Shown in pieces: positions 31,785 to 43,273 of a stretch of 64,000 bases of DNA; the stretch's first letter is position 1, and every line of letters starts with the position of its first letter. Location: assembly GCA_037127255.1 (NCBI GenBank), contig JBANSL010000003.1:18293314-18357313 (forward strand), in the 5' to 3' direction. The position numbers and the translations under genes were made by a program. The notes beneath the pieces were generated by a model. The model made no database searches and had not been told where the DNA came from. It saw only the letters and a list, made by a program, of their open reading frames with translations. This DNA comes from Persicaria tinctoria. Its lineage: Eukaryota; Streptophyta; Magnoliopsida; Caryophyllales; Polygonaceae.

Positions 31785-32895
31785 AAAGAAAATAACATGA
31801 CAGGTTATACTATTTAACATGACAGGTAATGAGAATAACATGACATATAATGTGAATCGATCATCTTATCCTTAATGAAAGAAAATAACATGACATGTAA
31901 TGCTATTAACATGACAATTTATACCCTTTAACATGACGTGTTATAACCTTTAACATGACAGGTGATGATGATCCAACCATCGTTTTCCAATGTGCTGATC
32001 GAGTTGAACTATCAAATGATTCAATAATAAAGGATTTAAGAAACTTGTTTACCATAAAAAAAAATTTAAGAAACTTAGATGATTGACAAATTCATGTACT
32101 TGCTTTTTATTCTCACCAAAATGTTAAATTGATCTAAACAAATGATGGTGTGTTTTTGTTTCTAGCAAGCATGTCTGAATAAACAAGTGACTGAATGAAA
32201 ATCAATACGACAACTATGTACAAACTAAATTGCTGCAACTTTGCCGTCTGTCATGTCTGAATAAACAAGTGACATGTTGATTTGTGTAGGGTGTCATGTA
32301 GTAGGTGAAACTGCCTGAATGAACAAGTGACAAGTGACAAGTGACATGTTGACATGTCACCTATGTCACTTCACATTACAGTCAGAGTGAGCGGACTTAC
32401 CCCAGAAATCATCCAAGGCTGAATTTGAAACCAAGTTCAAAAAAAGAAGTCTAGCCGAAGAAATTCTGAATCATCAAAAAGGAATAGAATATGTCTCAAA
32501 TTCAGGTGTCAAGTAAAAAAATTCATATGTCAAGTAAAATACATTATATGTCATGTAAATCCAGTATGTGTGACATGTAAATTTAGTATGGGTTATGGGT
32601 TATTTTTGGTGTTGCTATCATATAATTTAGTGGCATAAGTGCTTGGATTAGCATGTTTTTTTGTTTGAGTTTTCGTAAACGGAACTCTTTGTAGTCACTA
32701 AATGAAAATCATTACGGCAACCGTGATACAAGAATTGCTTTACATGACACGTGAGTTGCTTTAACATGACGGTTATACCCTTTAACATGACAGGTAATGC
32801 GAATCGATCCTCTTCTCCTTAATGAAAGAAAATAACATGGCAGGTAATACTTTTAACATGACAGGTTATACCCGTTAACATGACAGGTTATTTGC
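31785..32895. repeat. Dispersed TTAACATGACAGGTnATA motif array
   Basis: At least ten near-copies of TTAACATGACAGGT, several followed by TATACCC, lie at 31788-31965 and 32740-32895, with further single copies near 31250 and related ACATGACATG words at 33530-33600. Spacing is irregular. The block TCCTTAATGAAAGAAAATAA is also repeated (about 31870 and 32817). No coding function. Confidence 0.7.
32345..32441. repeat. Duplicated ~90-bp segment, copy 2
   Basis: Near-identical to 31262-31362, including TGACATGTCACCTA upstream; reads SNSALDDFWG then GTAAGT on the minus strand. Confidence 0.55.
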
Positions 32896-33310
32896 TGATA
32901 TGCAATCTATAAGCTTATTCGGTAAAAGAGAGACATTGTTCGAGTTAAAGTAGGCAATGACTAAGATGGAAAGCAAGCCTCATTCGGTAAAAGAGAAACA
33001 TTCTTACAATAATTCACCATTTTATACAAATTAAACTTGGAAGCAAAAAAACTTAAATATAGTAAAATCAACCAATTACATAGTCAATAAACCAATTCAA
33101 CTGAATCGTTTCAGTTGAAGGTCGTACATTATGTTACAAAAGAGATTTATAGCATCTCAATCATGCCTCTCTCATTAGAACATGTAGGACTTTTGTATGT
33201 CCCTTCTTAGTGATTTCTCCTGCACGATGAGGTTCAATGGTCGTACATTATCTTTTTTTAATAACGATTTTCTAAGTAAGAACTCGATTTACTTTTCCAA
33301 CAGCGCATAC

Positions 33311-33401
33311 CAAGATCTTGCTACTCAAATGCGGCCTCCCTTGGTGCATCTGCTTTACTTTCAGGCCAGTCAAAGTGTTTCAGAACTGCACGCTTGTCAA
33401 C
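33311..33401 (-). pseudogene. CHUP1-like exon fragment
   Basis: After a TTTAG acceptor the minus strand reads VDKRAVLKHFDWPESKADAP then REAAFE, a stop in place of Tyr, QDL, and a GTATGC donor. This matches a conserved exon in the C-terminal region of CHUP1-like (chloroplast unusual positioning) proteins. A single exon bounded by intact splice signals shows genomic capture. The stop shows decay. Confidence 0.65.
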
Positions 33402-33664
33402 CTAAACGAGAAACAAGTAAACTGCTACATGTTAGATTTAGACAATACGGGATAGGAGATGCTATTAGAAACAAAAACACACCATCATTTGTTTAGATCA
33501 ATTTAACATTTTGGTGAGAATAAAAAGCAAGTACATGACATGAACTTATATTAACATGTCATTCAAATCCTGCATACATGACATGAACTTAGATTAACAT
33601 AGCTTTGGATATGGAAGGTTCTCATGAAAGGGAAACTGATCATAGATTTAATAGGAAATGTTAC

Positions 33665-33730
33665 CTCTAAACCTGCTTGGTGTCTTTCAAACTTGTATGT
33701 CGGAGGAAATCTGGCGATAGCATCTCGCAT
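33665..33730 (-). pseudogene. Inositol polyphosphate 5-phosphatase exon-end fragment
   Basis: Reads MRDAIARFPPTYKFERHQAG then LE and a GTAACA donor. FPPTYKFERHQAGL is a conserved stretch of plant type II inositol polyphosphate 5-phosphatases, just before the catalytic WCDRIL motif, which is not captured. Homology stops at the Met. Only 22 residues are present, but they are diagnostic. Confidence 0.6.
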
Positions 33731-33953
33731 TCAGAGGAGCCCCAAAAACCAAGGTTACAACAACAACAACAACATGTTTAGTAATACACTTTAAATATTT
33801 ATATATATAGAAGATTCAAATAACAAAGGGTTATAGATATACAACTGACTTGAGATTTTTAGCTGCTAAGCTATGTCAATTGTTAACTAGTCTGAATTTT
33901 TCTGCAACATGAAAATTATCTAGGAAAATTTCTGCAACATGAAAAAAATTTCT

Positions 33954-34170
33954 GCGATAGAAGTCCACCACAACCAAGGTCTTAGTCTCCTTGGCCTTCT
34001 CCAAAATTTTGGTGAACTCCTCATTTGTCTTAAACTCCTTAACACACTCAACAGGACAGATATCATCATCTTCATCTTCATCAGATAACTCTCCTGGACT
34101 CTCATCAACAGCACGCTGAATTGCCACTTTTTCTATTATGAATTTACCACCATATCTCAAGAACTCCAAT
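33954..34170 (-). pseudogene. Thioredoxin-like (WCRKC/TRX-like type) fragment without its active site
   Basis: Within a 163-residue minus-strand frame, residues about 92-138 read ELSDEDEDDDICPVECVKEF and TNEEFTKILEKAKETKTLVV then VDFYR. This is the start of a chloroplast thioredoxin-like domain. The family continues into a Cys-x-x-Cys segment, but here the sequence breaks after VDFYR into a duplicated filler (TTTCTGCAACATGAAAA twice). The redox site was therefore not captured or was lost. Residues before about 65 are unassigned. Confidence 0.6.
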
Positions 34171-34389
34171 CCAACAACTTTTGAAATGGAAGGAATCCTG
34201 ATTCTGGCCTTTTCGACACTAGTTGAATGGCAACCTTTAGCAATGGAGGAGATAAGATGATCGAATCTATGAGAGGCTTTAACAGTCCTAGGGATCATGG
34301 ACATGAGGATCACCATCCGCAACAGCTCAACATTAAGTAATCCAGATTCCAATTCGACAGAGTACAACTTCTGCAGAATTTGACGAATT

Positions 34390-35160
34390 CAAATTATCTG
34401 GAAAATTGAAGTCATGCAAAGCAAGCTAAATTCCTTCATGTTCAGATTGAACGGTAAATAACAAAAAAGAAAGAAAGAAATTCGCAATTTGAAGGATCTG
34501 AAAAATTGCAGGAAAAACAAACATTTTAACATTTGATCAAGATAAGCAACTTGATCAAGATAAGCAACTTCATGTTCACCTGCTCTGAAGTACCCAATAG
34601 ACACCACCTATAAAGAATTACGATTAATGTTATGAAGCAGCCCTCTTAATCCAGAAACTTGGACATATGATGGTGATGAACTAAAAATATTATTTGATTC
34701 AATAATTCAATAAGTTGTCCTTGCAAAAAGCTGATTTATGAAGTGAAATCTTCAACATCCAGAACTTCACCAACAAAAAGCATTTTCAGAAATGGTATCC
34801 TACGACTTTAGTTTTGAAATAAACACAACACAAACCCGAAAACTAACCAAAAAAATCCTTCGCATCTCACACATACAGGTGATCATACTTATAACTGGAA
34901 CCTTTATCTGTAATGGATTGAATATAAACATCTTACCCCAGACTCAAGAGGATTAGTCTCCCTGGAAACAATTTGTTGGATAGCAAGAGTAGCTGGAAGC
35001 GGCCAACGACAATTGGATCCCTGCTCAGATGAGGCTGTGCGCCATGTGCTCCTACTCAACTAATTTAAGTCAACAGAAGCGGAGAACAGAAATTTCAAGA
35101 GGTAATTCAGTCCCTAACCTGAAACCCTAAAGGGATATATGAATCAAAATCTGAATTAGC
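34390..35160. other. Interior of the Pack-MULE-like element, unassigned
   Basis: An 18-bp direct repeat, CAACTTGATCAAGATAAG, lies at about 34549-34584. On the minus strand, near 34945-35035, an open stretch reads SNCRWPLPATLAIQQIVSRE and TNPLESG and runs into GTAAG, so it is probably another captured exon; I do not recognise the gene. Confidence 0.4.
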
Positions 35161-35464
35161 ATATAGATGGCATGACCTCTCCGCCAACAAAGAGTGCTAC
35201 TGCGGAGCATGGTCGATGTCGGATTCGAGCAGCAACTGCCTTCAATTTCGTCGGGATGATGTACCCCGACCTCAAAATCGGCCTTCAATCCGGCGCCTCC
35301 GCCACCGCCGCTCCCCTTGACTCCTCCGATCCGGCGCCTGTCACACGCCTCCGCCCCCGTCTCTCTCTCTGATTCCGCCTACGATCCCTCAATCTCTCTC
35401 TGATTTTTTTGCCATCGATGGGCAGGAGAGAGACAAACAAAGAGACCGGCTACTCAAGGTAAGA

Positions 35465-35581
35465 AATTACCGGTTGGGTGCAATTTTTTCAAGGGGGAGG
35501 GTTAACCTTGCAAATTGAAATGGATAGTGGGTTAGGCGTGCAAACCAAACCGGGGCAAAGGTCATTTATTTTAATTCTCTC
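35465..35581 (-). repeat. Right terminal inverted repeat of the Pack-MULE-like element
   Basis: Reverse complement of the left repeat: GGGTTAGGCGTGCAA at about 35529-35544 and ACCGG further in. It ends at the TATTAATG duplication. Confidence 0.6.
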
Positions 35582-35589
35582 TATTAATG

Positions 35590-36660
35590 GACAAGGTAAT
35601 TGTTGCAGAAAATTGATTGAATTTTGAACTCATGTGATCTATTTTTTTTTCCTCGCAACAATTACCGTTTAAAATGGTAACATATTTGATATTTAATGAG
35701 GAATGTGAATTAATCCGTATTTGTTTGATATGTTTAGAAACTTATTTAATACGGTTGTGAAACGTTCACCAATTAAGAAATTTGTTTTTTATGATATAGA
35801 AAATATTTTTAAAAAAAATACCCTATAAGAGATGATATTGAGCTAATTATGAGATGAATCTATAGTGTATGTTGGGATGAAAGTCAAGTGAGGAAGTATT
35901 GAACTAATTTTAAATTACATAGATATACAAGTAGATTAATTGGTATTGATTATGATCCTATTTATAATATCCTTTCCATTTGGTTGTACTTTTTGTGCTT
36001 CATCAACCAAATAAAAGAGAAGATCAATTACTCAACTTTCACCTCCGATTCCACCTCCAACTACTTTCTATACTAGATGTTGTTGGCGTTAGTCCATCAC
36101 CACATTTCGTCACCGCATTCAGAATCAGTTTTAAAGTTGTCCAAACTAAACTCAACTATTGCTTTGTAAACGGCCATCGGATAAGACCTTAAGACACCAG
36201 AGTTGTAATTTTCTAGTTGTTTTAGCTTTAATTTCTTGTTGTTGTTTTTATTTTATTTTTTTATTTTGTTTTATTTGGCGACCCTCTGCGTAGGGTCTAA
36301 CAAGTCTTCTTAGCTTTAAGATCGCTAGTCAATCTACTCCTTAAAAAATAAAAAATAAAAAATGCGAGGGAGTATTGTACATCTGTACATGGTATTAATG
36401 GTCACAATAAAACTTCAAAGGATATAAATAATGTAAAGTTGACCCGTCATTTGTGACTTGTGAGGTGTGAAGGAAGTGTACGGTGGTTGCACGTTTTGTT
36501 TGTGAATACCGGCAAAATGTATCGATGACGTGCTTACTTTTCCTGATTTTGTTTGTGGCCCTCCTTTCTCTCAAAAGTCAAAACCTATGTTTGATCCACC
36601 CTACTCCTAATTCCTAATTCAGTGCTAAACTAAGGACTCCAATTTTGGTAGGTAAATAGT
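35590..36660. other. AT-rich intergenic DNA
   Basis: No gene. The 70-residue open frame at 35980 has no motif. A run of AAAAAATAAA repeats is at about 36345-36362. Confidence 0.4.
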
Positions 36661-36673
36661 AGTTCTAAACTAA

Positions 36674-36886
36674 GGGCTCATTTGGGTTAACAAAACTCGT
36701 TAACTATATACACCGCAAATTATTACGTTACTTTGGATATAGACCACGGGTCGGTTTAGATGTGAACTAATTATCCCTCCGAAAAATGATTAAAATTATG
36801 ATTAATTAAAAATTTTAACACGTGAACCACATTTGATTCAACGTGGCTTTACGAGATCGAGATGATTTGCGGTGCAACAAAACCCT
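36674..36886. mobile_element. Possible Tourist-like MITE
   Basis: Left GGGCTCATTTGGG...CACCGCAAAT mirrors right ATTTGCGGTGCAACAAAACCCT, with TAA just outside each end. Non-coding. CTATATACACCGCAAAT also occurs at about 49534, near the presumed end of the large Mutator-like element. Confidence 0.4.
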
Positions 36887-36889
36887 TAA

Positions 36890-37925
36890 AAAATCCAAGT
36901 AGTGAAAGAACTCATAGTACATGTAAAATGATTGCAGGGATAACTAAACGAACGGAGATACAAGAAAACGGTAATCCTAAAAAGAAAATATTTATATTAG
37001 TAGAAGTTATACAAAATTTTAACCAATACCATTTTAATAATAAAAAAATTTGAAATTTATATCTCATCTATTCCGTAAAAAAATATATAAAATATAAATA
37101 TTAACTATTTTATTAATTTAAAAAAATATTTTCACACATATTAATAACAAGTATGAAATTATTATTGCAATATTTTAAAATGTGTTAGATTTATTTAAAA
37201 TTTGAAGAAAATATATTACAATAATTTATTTACATTATATATTTAAATCCATTTTCAACTTCACATATTTAATCACTTGTCAACTTACTTAGAACCATAT
37301 TGGAAAGTTAAAACTATATTTGGTAAAAGAGTGGTTGATGAGTTAGCTGAAGTTGATTGAGTAGCTAAAGTTGATGAATTATTTGTGTTATATACATGTA
37401 TATATATTTTAATAAGTTAGTATAATGTTTGGTAAACCTAGATATTAGGATAGCTAATGGAAACATGTGAATAAAAAACTAAAAGCTCTGAAAAGTTTGG
37501 GTGAGTTTTTGTTGAAAAGCTATATACGATTCCTAAAAGTTAATTATATTAAACTAAAATATTATATTTGTTTCATTTAAAACTATATAATATCAAAACT
37601 AAAACTAAAATTTGTCAAAAGCTAGTGACTGTGCCAACAAAGCTAGCCTAAATATCCCTTGTCATCCTTTAATTAAAAAAAGTTAAATAAATTTAAAATC
37701 TTAGCCATCAAATTTAGTTGTTCAGTTTTTCTTAATTAACTCATATTTAATTAGAATATCTTATATCTTATGCTCGCAAATTTTCATCAATCGATTCATA
37801 AGATGCTCAAGTTGATATATGATGCCGAAAAGTTTATTGATAACAAGTCCGGCAGGCGAGTGGGTGAGATAGACGAAATATGAGCGAGCGATTTCTCACC
37901 CATTTGATTCCATCCACTTTCGATT
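36890..37925. other. AT-rich intergenic DNA
   Basis: No gene. Near 37066-37200 there is AT-rich sequence like the inside of the Stowaway copies, with only one recognisable end. Confidence 0.35.
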
Positions 37926-37978
37926 AATCCGAAAAGTAAATTTTTTTTTTATTAGGAAAGAATTCGGGTGAGCGAGCT

Positions 37979-38962
37979 CTACCCGATGCCATCCTTACGG
38001 ATTAGGTCTAGAAGACCAGAATCGTTGTTAATATCGACACCCCAGGCAGAGTGGCAAAGGTGTGCAACCTTATCAGCCACTCTATTGCCTAATCGGGGAA
38101 CATGAGAGAAGGAAACTTCTTTCAAGGTCGATAGTAGAAATTTAACATCTGATAAAATCAGTTCGATTTCCCAAGGACAGGTAGATGTTTTATTTAGGTG
38201 GTTTATGATTATCATGGAGTCACCTTCAATGTGGAGTTTATTGATGCGGAGTTGTAGAGCCTTTTGGATTCCTAGTTTAAGAGCAAGCGCTTCCGCTTTC
38301 AAAGGACTTTGTTTACCAAGTTTTTTATAACAGATGGTTATCGGGTCTCCTTCCCAGTCTCGAATTACGGCTCCAGCCGAGCTATCATTGTTTGAAAATG
38401 TGGATCCATCAAAATTTAATTTGAAAGTTCCCTTAGGGGGTTTTCGCCAATTAATGTTACCATGCTTTCTTTTCGTCATTGGATGCTTGGAGATTCGTGT
38501 GCGTAAGGGGAAGTCCTCATCCAAGCAATACTCAAGGTGAGATGTTTTACTCCAATTTTCCTTATGAGTTTTAATGATACGTAATGAACTTTCCCTATGA
38601 GGTATAGGGACATGACTAAAAACAAATTGGTTTCGAATGTACCAAGCCGTCCACCAAGAAAAGGCAAGCTCCACCTTGGCAACGGATGTAAGCTTGTTTC
38701 CGATGAATGAAAAGATAGGTTTTATCTCCCGTGAATGATTTATCATACTGGATATAGTTGAGTTTAAGTGTGTGGGTAAGCGAAAGAGAGGGCGCACATA
38801 TGGGCATTCTAGTAAAAAGTGAACGTCATCTTCAACTGCACAGTTGCACAATTGACAAGTGGAAGGTACCGAAGTCCCACGTTGAGCCAGCCTAGAGGCA
38901 GTAGGGAGGCCATTCTGACAAACTTTCCATAGAAATTTTTTGATCTTAGGCGGAATATCCAA
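37979..38962 (-). pseudogene. LINE ORF2, zf-RVT and RNase H
   Basis: 327 residues: PPKIKKFLWKVCQNGLPTAS, the Cys/His cluster (CQLCNC...HFLLECP), then RNase H with KLNFDGSTFSNND, KAEALALKLGIQ, EGDSMIIINHL and HVPRLGNRVADKVAHLCH. Complete to the C-terminus, unlike the copy at 14.8 kb. It is separated from the RT part by a small deletion and duplication near 38965-39010. Confidence 0.85.
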
Positions 38963-38998
38963 ATTCCATATCTATGCTCAGTGAAGATTGAGCTGTGA

Positions 38999-40933
38999 TT
39001 AGCTTATAATCTTATAAGCACTTGACGTGGTGAACCAACCAGCCCTATCAGGCCACCAGTATAAGCGATCCTCAAAGGGGGAAACGGGAAGTGGAATGTC
39101 TAGGATTTCTTTGACTACGTCATTTGGTAATGTATTGCTAAGTTTTTCCGTCCACCATCTACCACCTAAAATATAGTCACTGACAGTTTCTTCTATGTTG
39201 TTAATTTGGGGGCAGTCATCCCTAGATAGCAGAGAGCTTGTTGTAATCCAATTATCCGTCCAAAATTTGATAGATGAACCATTTCCTACTGACCAAATAA
39301 GGCCAGTCTTAAATTTATCTATAAGAGTTGTTAGTTTGGCCCATTGCCATGAAGAATCTCCACTTTTCACATATTCAAGGATGTTAGCTGAACGAAGATA
39401 CTTGTGTTTAATGAGAGACACCCATACATTTTCTGGTTCAGCCAATATTTTCCAAAGTAGTTTCATTTGAAGGGCTTCATTCATCTCTTTCGATTTCCTG
39501 AGCCCAATTCCCCCATATTTTTTCGGTCTGCAAATCTTATCCCTGCTAATAAGCGGGCGGTGTTGTAGATCTTTATTCCAAAAGAACATTCTATTAATCA
39601 GGTCAAGCTCTTTATGTATTGATGAGGGTAACAAGAAGTTCTGCATTTTATACAGCGGTTTGGCCGATAAGTTTGTATTAATGAGGATTGCACGTCCCTG
39701 TTGTGATAGAGCATTAGCTCGCCATTTACTTAGTTGCTCTTTAGATTTACATATGATGTCTTCAAAAGTGTGTTTGTTTACTCTGCCGTTAATAATCGGA
39801 CATCCAAGGTATTTTCCTAATGAGTTTTCATGTGTAATACTTAAGCAACTGCTAAGTTCTGATATTCTAGAGTTCGAAATGCCTTTTGTGGCTTGGAAGC
39901 TAGATTTATGATAATTGACTTTTTGTCCATAAACTTTACAGTATGAATCAATTATATTCCTAACTTTCTGTCCCGCAGCAGCACTGTCTCTTGTAAAAAT
40001 AATGATGTCGTCGGCAAAAGATAGGAAGGGGACCCTAGGTCCACTCCTACCGAAGGAAAATCCAATTGGACTGTTTTCCACATTTGTTTCTGCTGAGAGT
40101 TTTCGAGCTAAAATTTCAGCCCCTAAGATAAACAAGAAAGGAGATAGAGGATCCCCTTGACGCAGGCCACGAGAGGGGAAGAACATATCAGTATGACCGT
40201 TGTTGACTAGTACAGAAAAGGACACAGTCGTTACGCATTCCATAATCCACGTAATGAAAGTAGGGTGGAACCCAAATTTTTCTAAAACCTTTCTTATGAA
40301 GTTCCAATCAACTCTATCGTACGCTTTCTCCATGTCAAGTTTTATTGCCAACCATCCCTCCCGACCCTTGCGCGATCTGAAGGAGTGGAAGATTTCATGC
40401 GCTATTAGGACATTGTCTTGGATGGCCCTGTCCGACACAAAGGCACCATGTAGTGGGTGAATTAGTTTACCGATAATTGTTTTGATTCTTTCTGTCAAAA
40501 TTTTTGAAATGATTTTGTATAAAATAGAACATAAACTGATTGGGCGGTAGTGACTGGTGTTAGTAGGGTTATCCCGCTTTGGCAGTAGTGATATGAATGT
40601 ATGGTTTATTTGTTTGAGAATTTTTCCAGAGTGGAAAAAACTTTTTACAGCTCTAATGATAGATAAGCCAACAATGTCCCAGTATTTCTTATAGAATTCG
40701 GCTGTAAAACCATCTGGGCCTGGCGATTTGTTGTTGCCAAGGCTGAAAACAACTGCCTTAATTTCATTATTAGATGGGTGTCGAATAAGGTAATTATTTT
40801 CGTCAGGGGTAATTGAAGGATGGATTAGATTTAACATTTCTTGTAAGAGTCTATCATCAATCAAATCCTTTTTGAATCTTTTTTCAAAATCACTCTTAAT
40901 TTCATTTCTAATATTTTCTTCTCCTATTATCAA
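38999..40933 (-). pseudogene. LINE ORF2, reverse transcriptase
   Basis: 644 residues with an uninterrupted RT domain: [81 protein letters not shown] and YLGCPIINGRVNKHTFEDI. It contains the 52-bp segment missing from the 17-kb copy. It ends YKIIS where a short rearrangement shifts the frame. Confidence 0.85.
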
Positions 40934-40950
40934 GGTTCCTTCAGTAGAAG

Positions 40951-42108
40951 TTATATTGCGGATTTGTTTCCTATGTCTCCGACCCGAAGCAACCCGATGA
41001 AAATAAGTTGTGTTCGAATCAGAGAGTTTAAGATGCTTTGTCTTGGCTCTTTGGTTCCAAAAAGTTTTTTGGTAAAGAAGTAGTTTTTCTTTTTTTTTTT
41101 TGTAATAAGAAACTTTTCTCTATTGTTAGTTAACCTGTTGTTACCTCCCGAAACTGAAGCTTGAATCTTGAGAAGTTCAGTTTCCACCTCATTTAATTGG
41201 CGGAAAATATTTCCAAAGGTTCGTTTATTCCATTCCTTAGCTTTTTTCTTTAGAATTCTATGCTTGAACATTAGTTGATACATAATCGAGCCCAGACAAT
41301 TTGATCGCCAAGATTGTTTAACTATGTTTCTGAAATCCTTCCGTTGAAGCCAAGCGTTCTCAAACGTGAACGGAGGCGCTTTGAAAACCGAGCCACACTC
41401 AAGAGATATTGAAATGGGGCAGTGATCAGATGATGAGAAGGATCCGTTATGAGTGATTAGGTTAGGGAATTTCTGAATGATCTGGTGATGAACAAGCACA
41501 CGGTCAAGTTTTTCGCGAATGGTGTTTTCGTCATCTGGGTTCTTTCTCCAAGTGAATGGGTTCCCGAAAGTAGGTAAATCCAGCAGAGCGCAATCATTTT
41601 TAAATTGTAGGAGTCTAGTGAATCGAGCGGAGCAAAGGTTAGCACCACCCAACTTGTCTTCACTACATAGAATTTCATTCAAGTCACCCAGAACAATGCA
41701 AGGAATGGACGAATCCCTCACGATAGAAGTTAAGGTTTCCCAAAACGAGTCTTTCTCTTGAGGGCCTGACGGTGCGTATACAAACAACAATAGAGTCATG
41801 AATCTATCATTACTATTTTCGTATCTAAGCCATGTAATTCGGGGTAGTTGAATTTCTACCGTAATGATTTCATTTGTTAATTGGAAGGACTTCCAAAGGA
41901 TAACGAGACCACCCGATCGACCAGATGCAGGTGACCAAAGAGCCTCGTCAAAACCGTTTGTTTTCCAAATTTTGTCTTCAGGGATGGTTTCCGATTTAGT
42001 TTCCGCTAATGCCGTTATTTGAATATGTTCGTTTTTACACTTGCTATCAATTTTCGTCCAAAAAATTGTTTTCTTAATACCTCTGCAATTACAATAAGTG
42101 ATTTTCAT
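40951..42108 (-). pseudogene. LINE ORF2, endonuclease
   Basis: Starts at the ATG at 42108 (MKITYCNCRGIKKTIFWTKI), which overlaps the upstream stop as ATGA. Endonuclease motifs: NCRG, AETKSE, GRSGGLVILWK, VYAPSG, LGDLNEIL, SSDHCPISISL. The frame is lost in an A run at about 41090-41100 (KKKKKNYFF); the sister copy continues in the RT linker there. Confidence 0.85.
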
Positions 42109-42824
42109 ATATAACTATCAGGGGTGTGAGGCCAAGGTTTAAGGGACCTCACACCAATAAGGTGTAGCGAAAAACTGATTTGGAGATAATTTTTGTGAGG
42201 GGACATGATATCCGTCATCAAAGTATGTTTAATTGGTGCCATGGTGCCACAATGAAATATATGACAAGGAAAGTACATAAGATGCATACTAGATGTATAT
42301 AAAGGATGAAAAAACCAGTAGAAATTCCAACCGGTGTAATTCCAAGCAGGTCTCAGATAGCACATATACACAAAACATGGTTCTTTAACCCGGTAATACC
42401 TATAAAATACAATCAAGGAAAGATATTCCTCAACCATATACAAAAGGCGTAGGTTGTTAACATTGTATTCCTCGGCAGATGGCAATGAATTCCTTTCCTC
42501 AAGCTGCTCCACCATATGCGATGCACAAGGAGCTGCAAAGGAGGAGTGTTGATAGCTTGTAGGTGTATCAAAAAATAAAAAAACAGGTAACAACACAAAA
42601 GAGAGAAGATGCTCAATACAAGACTTATCAGAATCATTTTCAAATAAAGCTTTCTTCAATCCTGCCGATAAGTCAACCACAGGATCGTACGCAATAATTT
42701 GCCTAGCAACCACATTACTTTCACAATTGAATATGACCAACAATAGGTCTGCAAAACAGATCCTTAACCAAAGTTTAACAGCTAATGGCTTAAAAGAATC
42801 TAACTTGAGACAAATAGGCCACAC
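42105..42824 (-). CDS. Hydrophobic ORF directly upstream of LINE ORF2, unknown
   Basis: 239 residues, no recognised domain. Rich in Phe, Tyr, Leu and His, with segments such as LLSFVLLPVFLFF and YCYLRP-like stretches. Its stop overlaps the ORF2 ATG by ATGA, an arrangement that suits coupled translation. It overlaps the preceding ORF by 25 bp in another frame, so the three upstream ORFs may be one ancestral reading frame broken by indels, or merely a low-stop leader. No function is proposed. Confidence 0.35.
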   Translation of the reverse strand: MWPICLKLDSFKPLAVKLWLRICFADLLLVIFNCESNVVARQIIAYDPVVDLSAGLKKALFENDSDKSCIEHLLSFVLLPVFLFFDTPTSYQHSSFAAPCASHMVEQLEERNSLPSAEEYNVNNLRLLYMVEEYLSLIVFYRYYRVKEPCFVYMCYLRPAWNYTGWNFYWFFHPLYTSSMHLMYFPCHIFHCGTMAPIKHTLMTDIMSPHKNYLQISFSLHLIGVRSLKPWPHTPDSYI

Positions 42825-43270
42825 ACAAACAGCCCGGAATGCAGGTTGAGCTTGATGATCGCATGAACAGCCGACATATAGGCAATATAAGCATGTGAGC
42901 TTGCTGATAGGAACCCTCCGATCTGCAGTGGATGTGAGGATGCAAATGATAGCACCAGCTTGTATGAACTCAGTTTGTAAGCCCTTTGCAGGGGTGTGTG
43001 TGTGTGACGAAGAGTCACTGTTTTACTTTGATTAGCTAGAACCTTATTGGATCTTGTTGTTCGTAGGATATTAACCCAGGGAGAAGGCTTCACTAACCAG
43101 TTTTGATAGTAAAGCAGCACAAACCAGGCTGTTGTAAAAGCCATGAGGGGCACAACAACATCAGTAGGGACAGAAAAGCCTTCAAGCGCCATGTTACCCA
43201 ACTTTTTCTGAGAACCCTTTCGGGAGGTAGAGGGTGAAAGGGCACACGGCTCTTTCACGGTTCTAATCAA
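42800..43270 (-). CDS. Second ORF in the LINE 5' region, unknown
   Basis: 156 residues in the open frame; the ATG at about 43192 would give MALEGFSVPTDVVVPLMAFT as its start, with a probable membrane segment (VVVPLMAFTTAWFVLLYY). It begins four bases after the end of the 5'-most ORF. No homology recognised. Coding status is uncertain. Confidence 0.3.
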   Translation of the reverse strand: MIRTVKEPCALSPSTSRKGSQKKLGNMALEGFSVPTDVVVPLMAFTTAWFVLLYYQNWLVKPSPWVNILRTTRSNKVLANQSKTVTLRHTHTPLQRAYKLSSYKLVLSFASSHPLQIGGFLSASSHAYIAYMSAVHAIIKLNLHSGLFVCGLFVSS

Positions 43271-43273
43271 AAT

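Larger units (their letters stand above)
28207..35581. mobile_element. Pack-MULE-like element carrying fragments of at least six host genes
   Basis: Both ends contain degenerate inverted repeats of roughly 90-120 bp sharing TTGCACGCCTAACCC (left 28244-28258; right on the minus strand near 35542) and AACCGG further in. TATTAATG flanks both sides (28199-28206 and 35582-35589), as expected for an 8-9 bp Mutator target duplication. Inside are pieces of a WAT1-related gene, COG2 (three exons with introns), TMA7, a CHUP1-like gene, an inositol polyphosphate 5-phosphatase and a thioredoxin-like gene, in mixed orientations. No transposase is present. Capture of genomic DNA with introns fits a Pack-MULE. 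A Helitron also captures genes but makes neither inverted repeats nor a duplication. Confidence 0.7.

Noticed and set aside
33197..33496. 99-residue plus-strand ORF
   Set aside because: Overlaps the CHUP1-like exon on the other strand; no motif of its own.
33876..34367. A functional thioredoxin
   Set aside because: The Cys-x-x-Cys active site is absent and the frame ends in duplicated filler sequence.
28207..35581. Helitron as the carrier of the captured genes
   Set aside because: Inverted ends and a flanking 8-bp duplication argue against it; no CTRR end with hairpin was seen at the right border.
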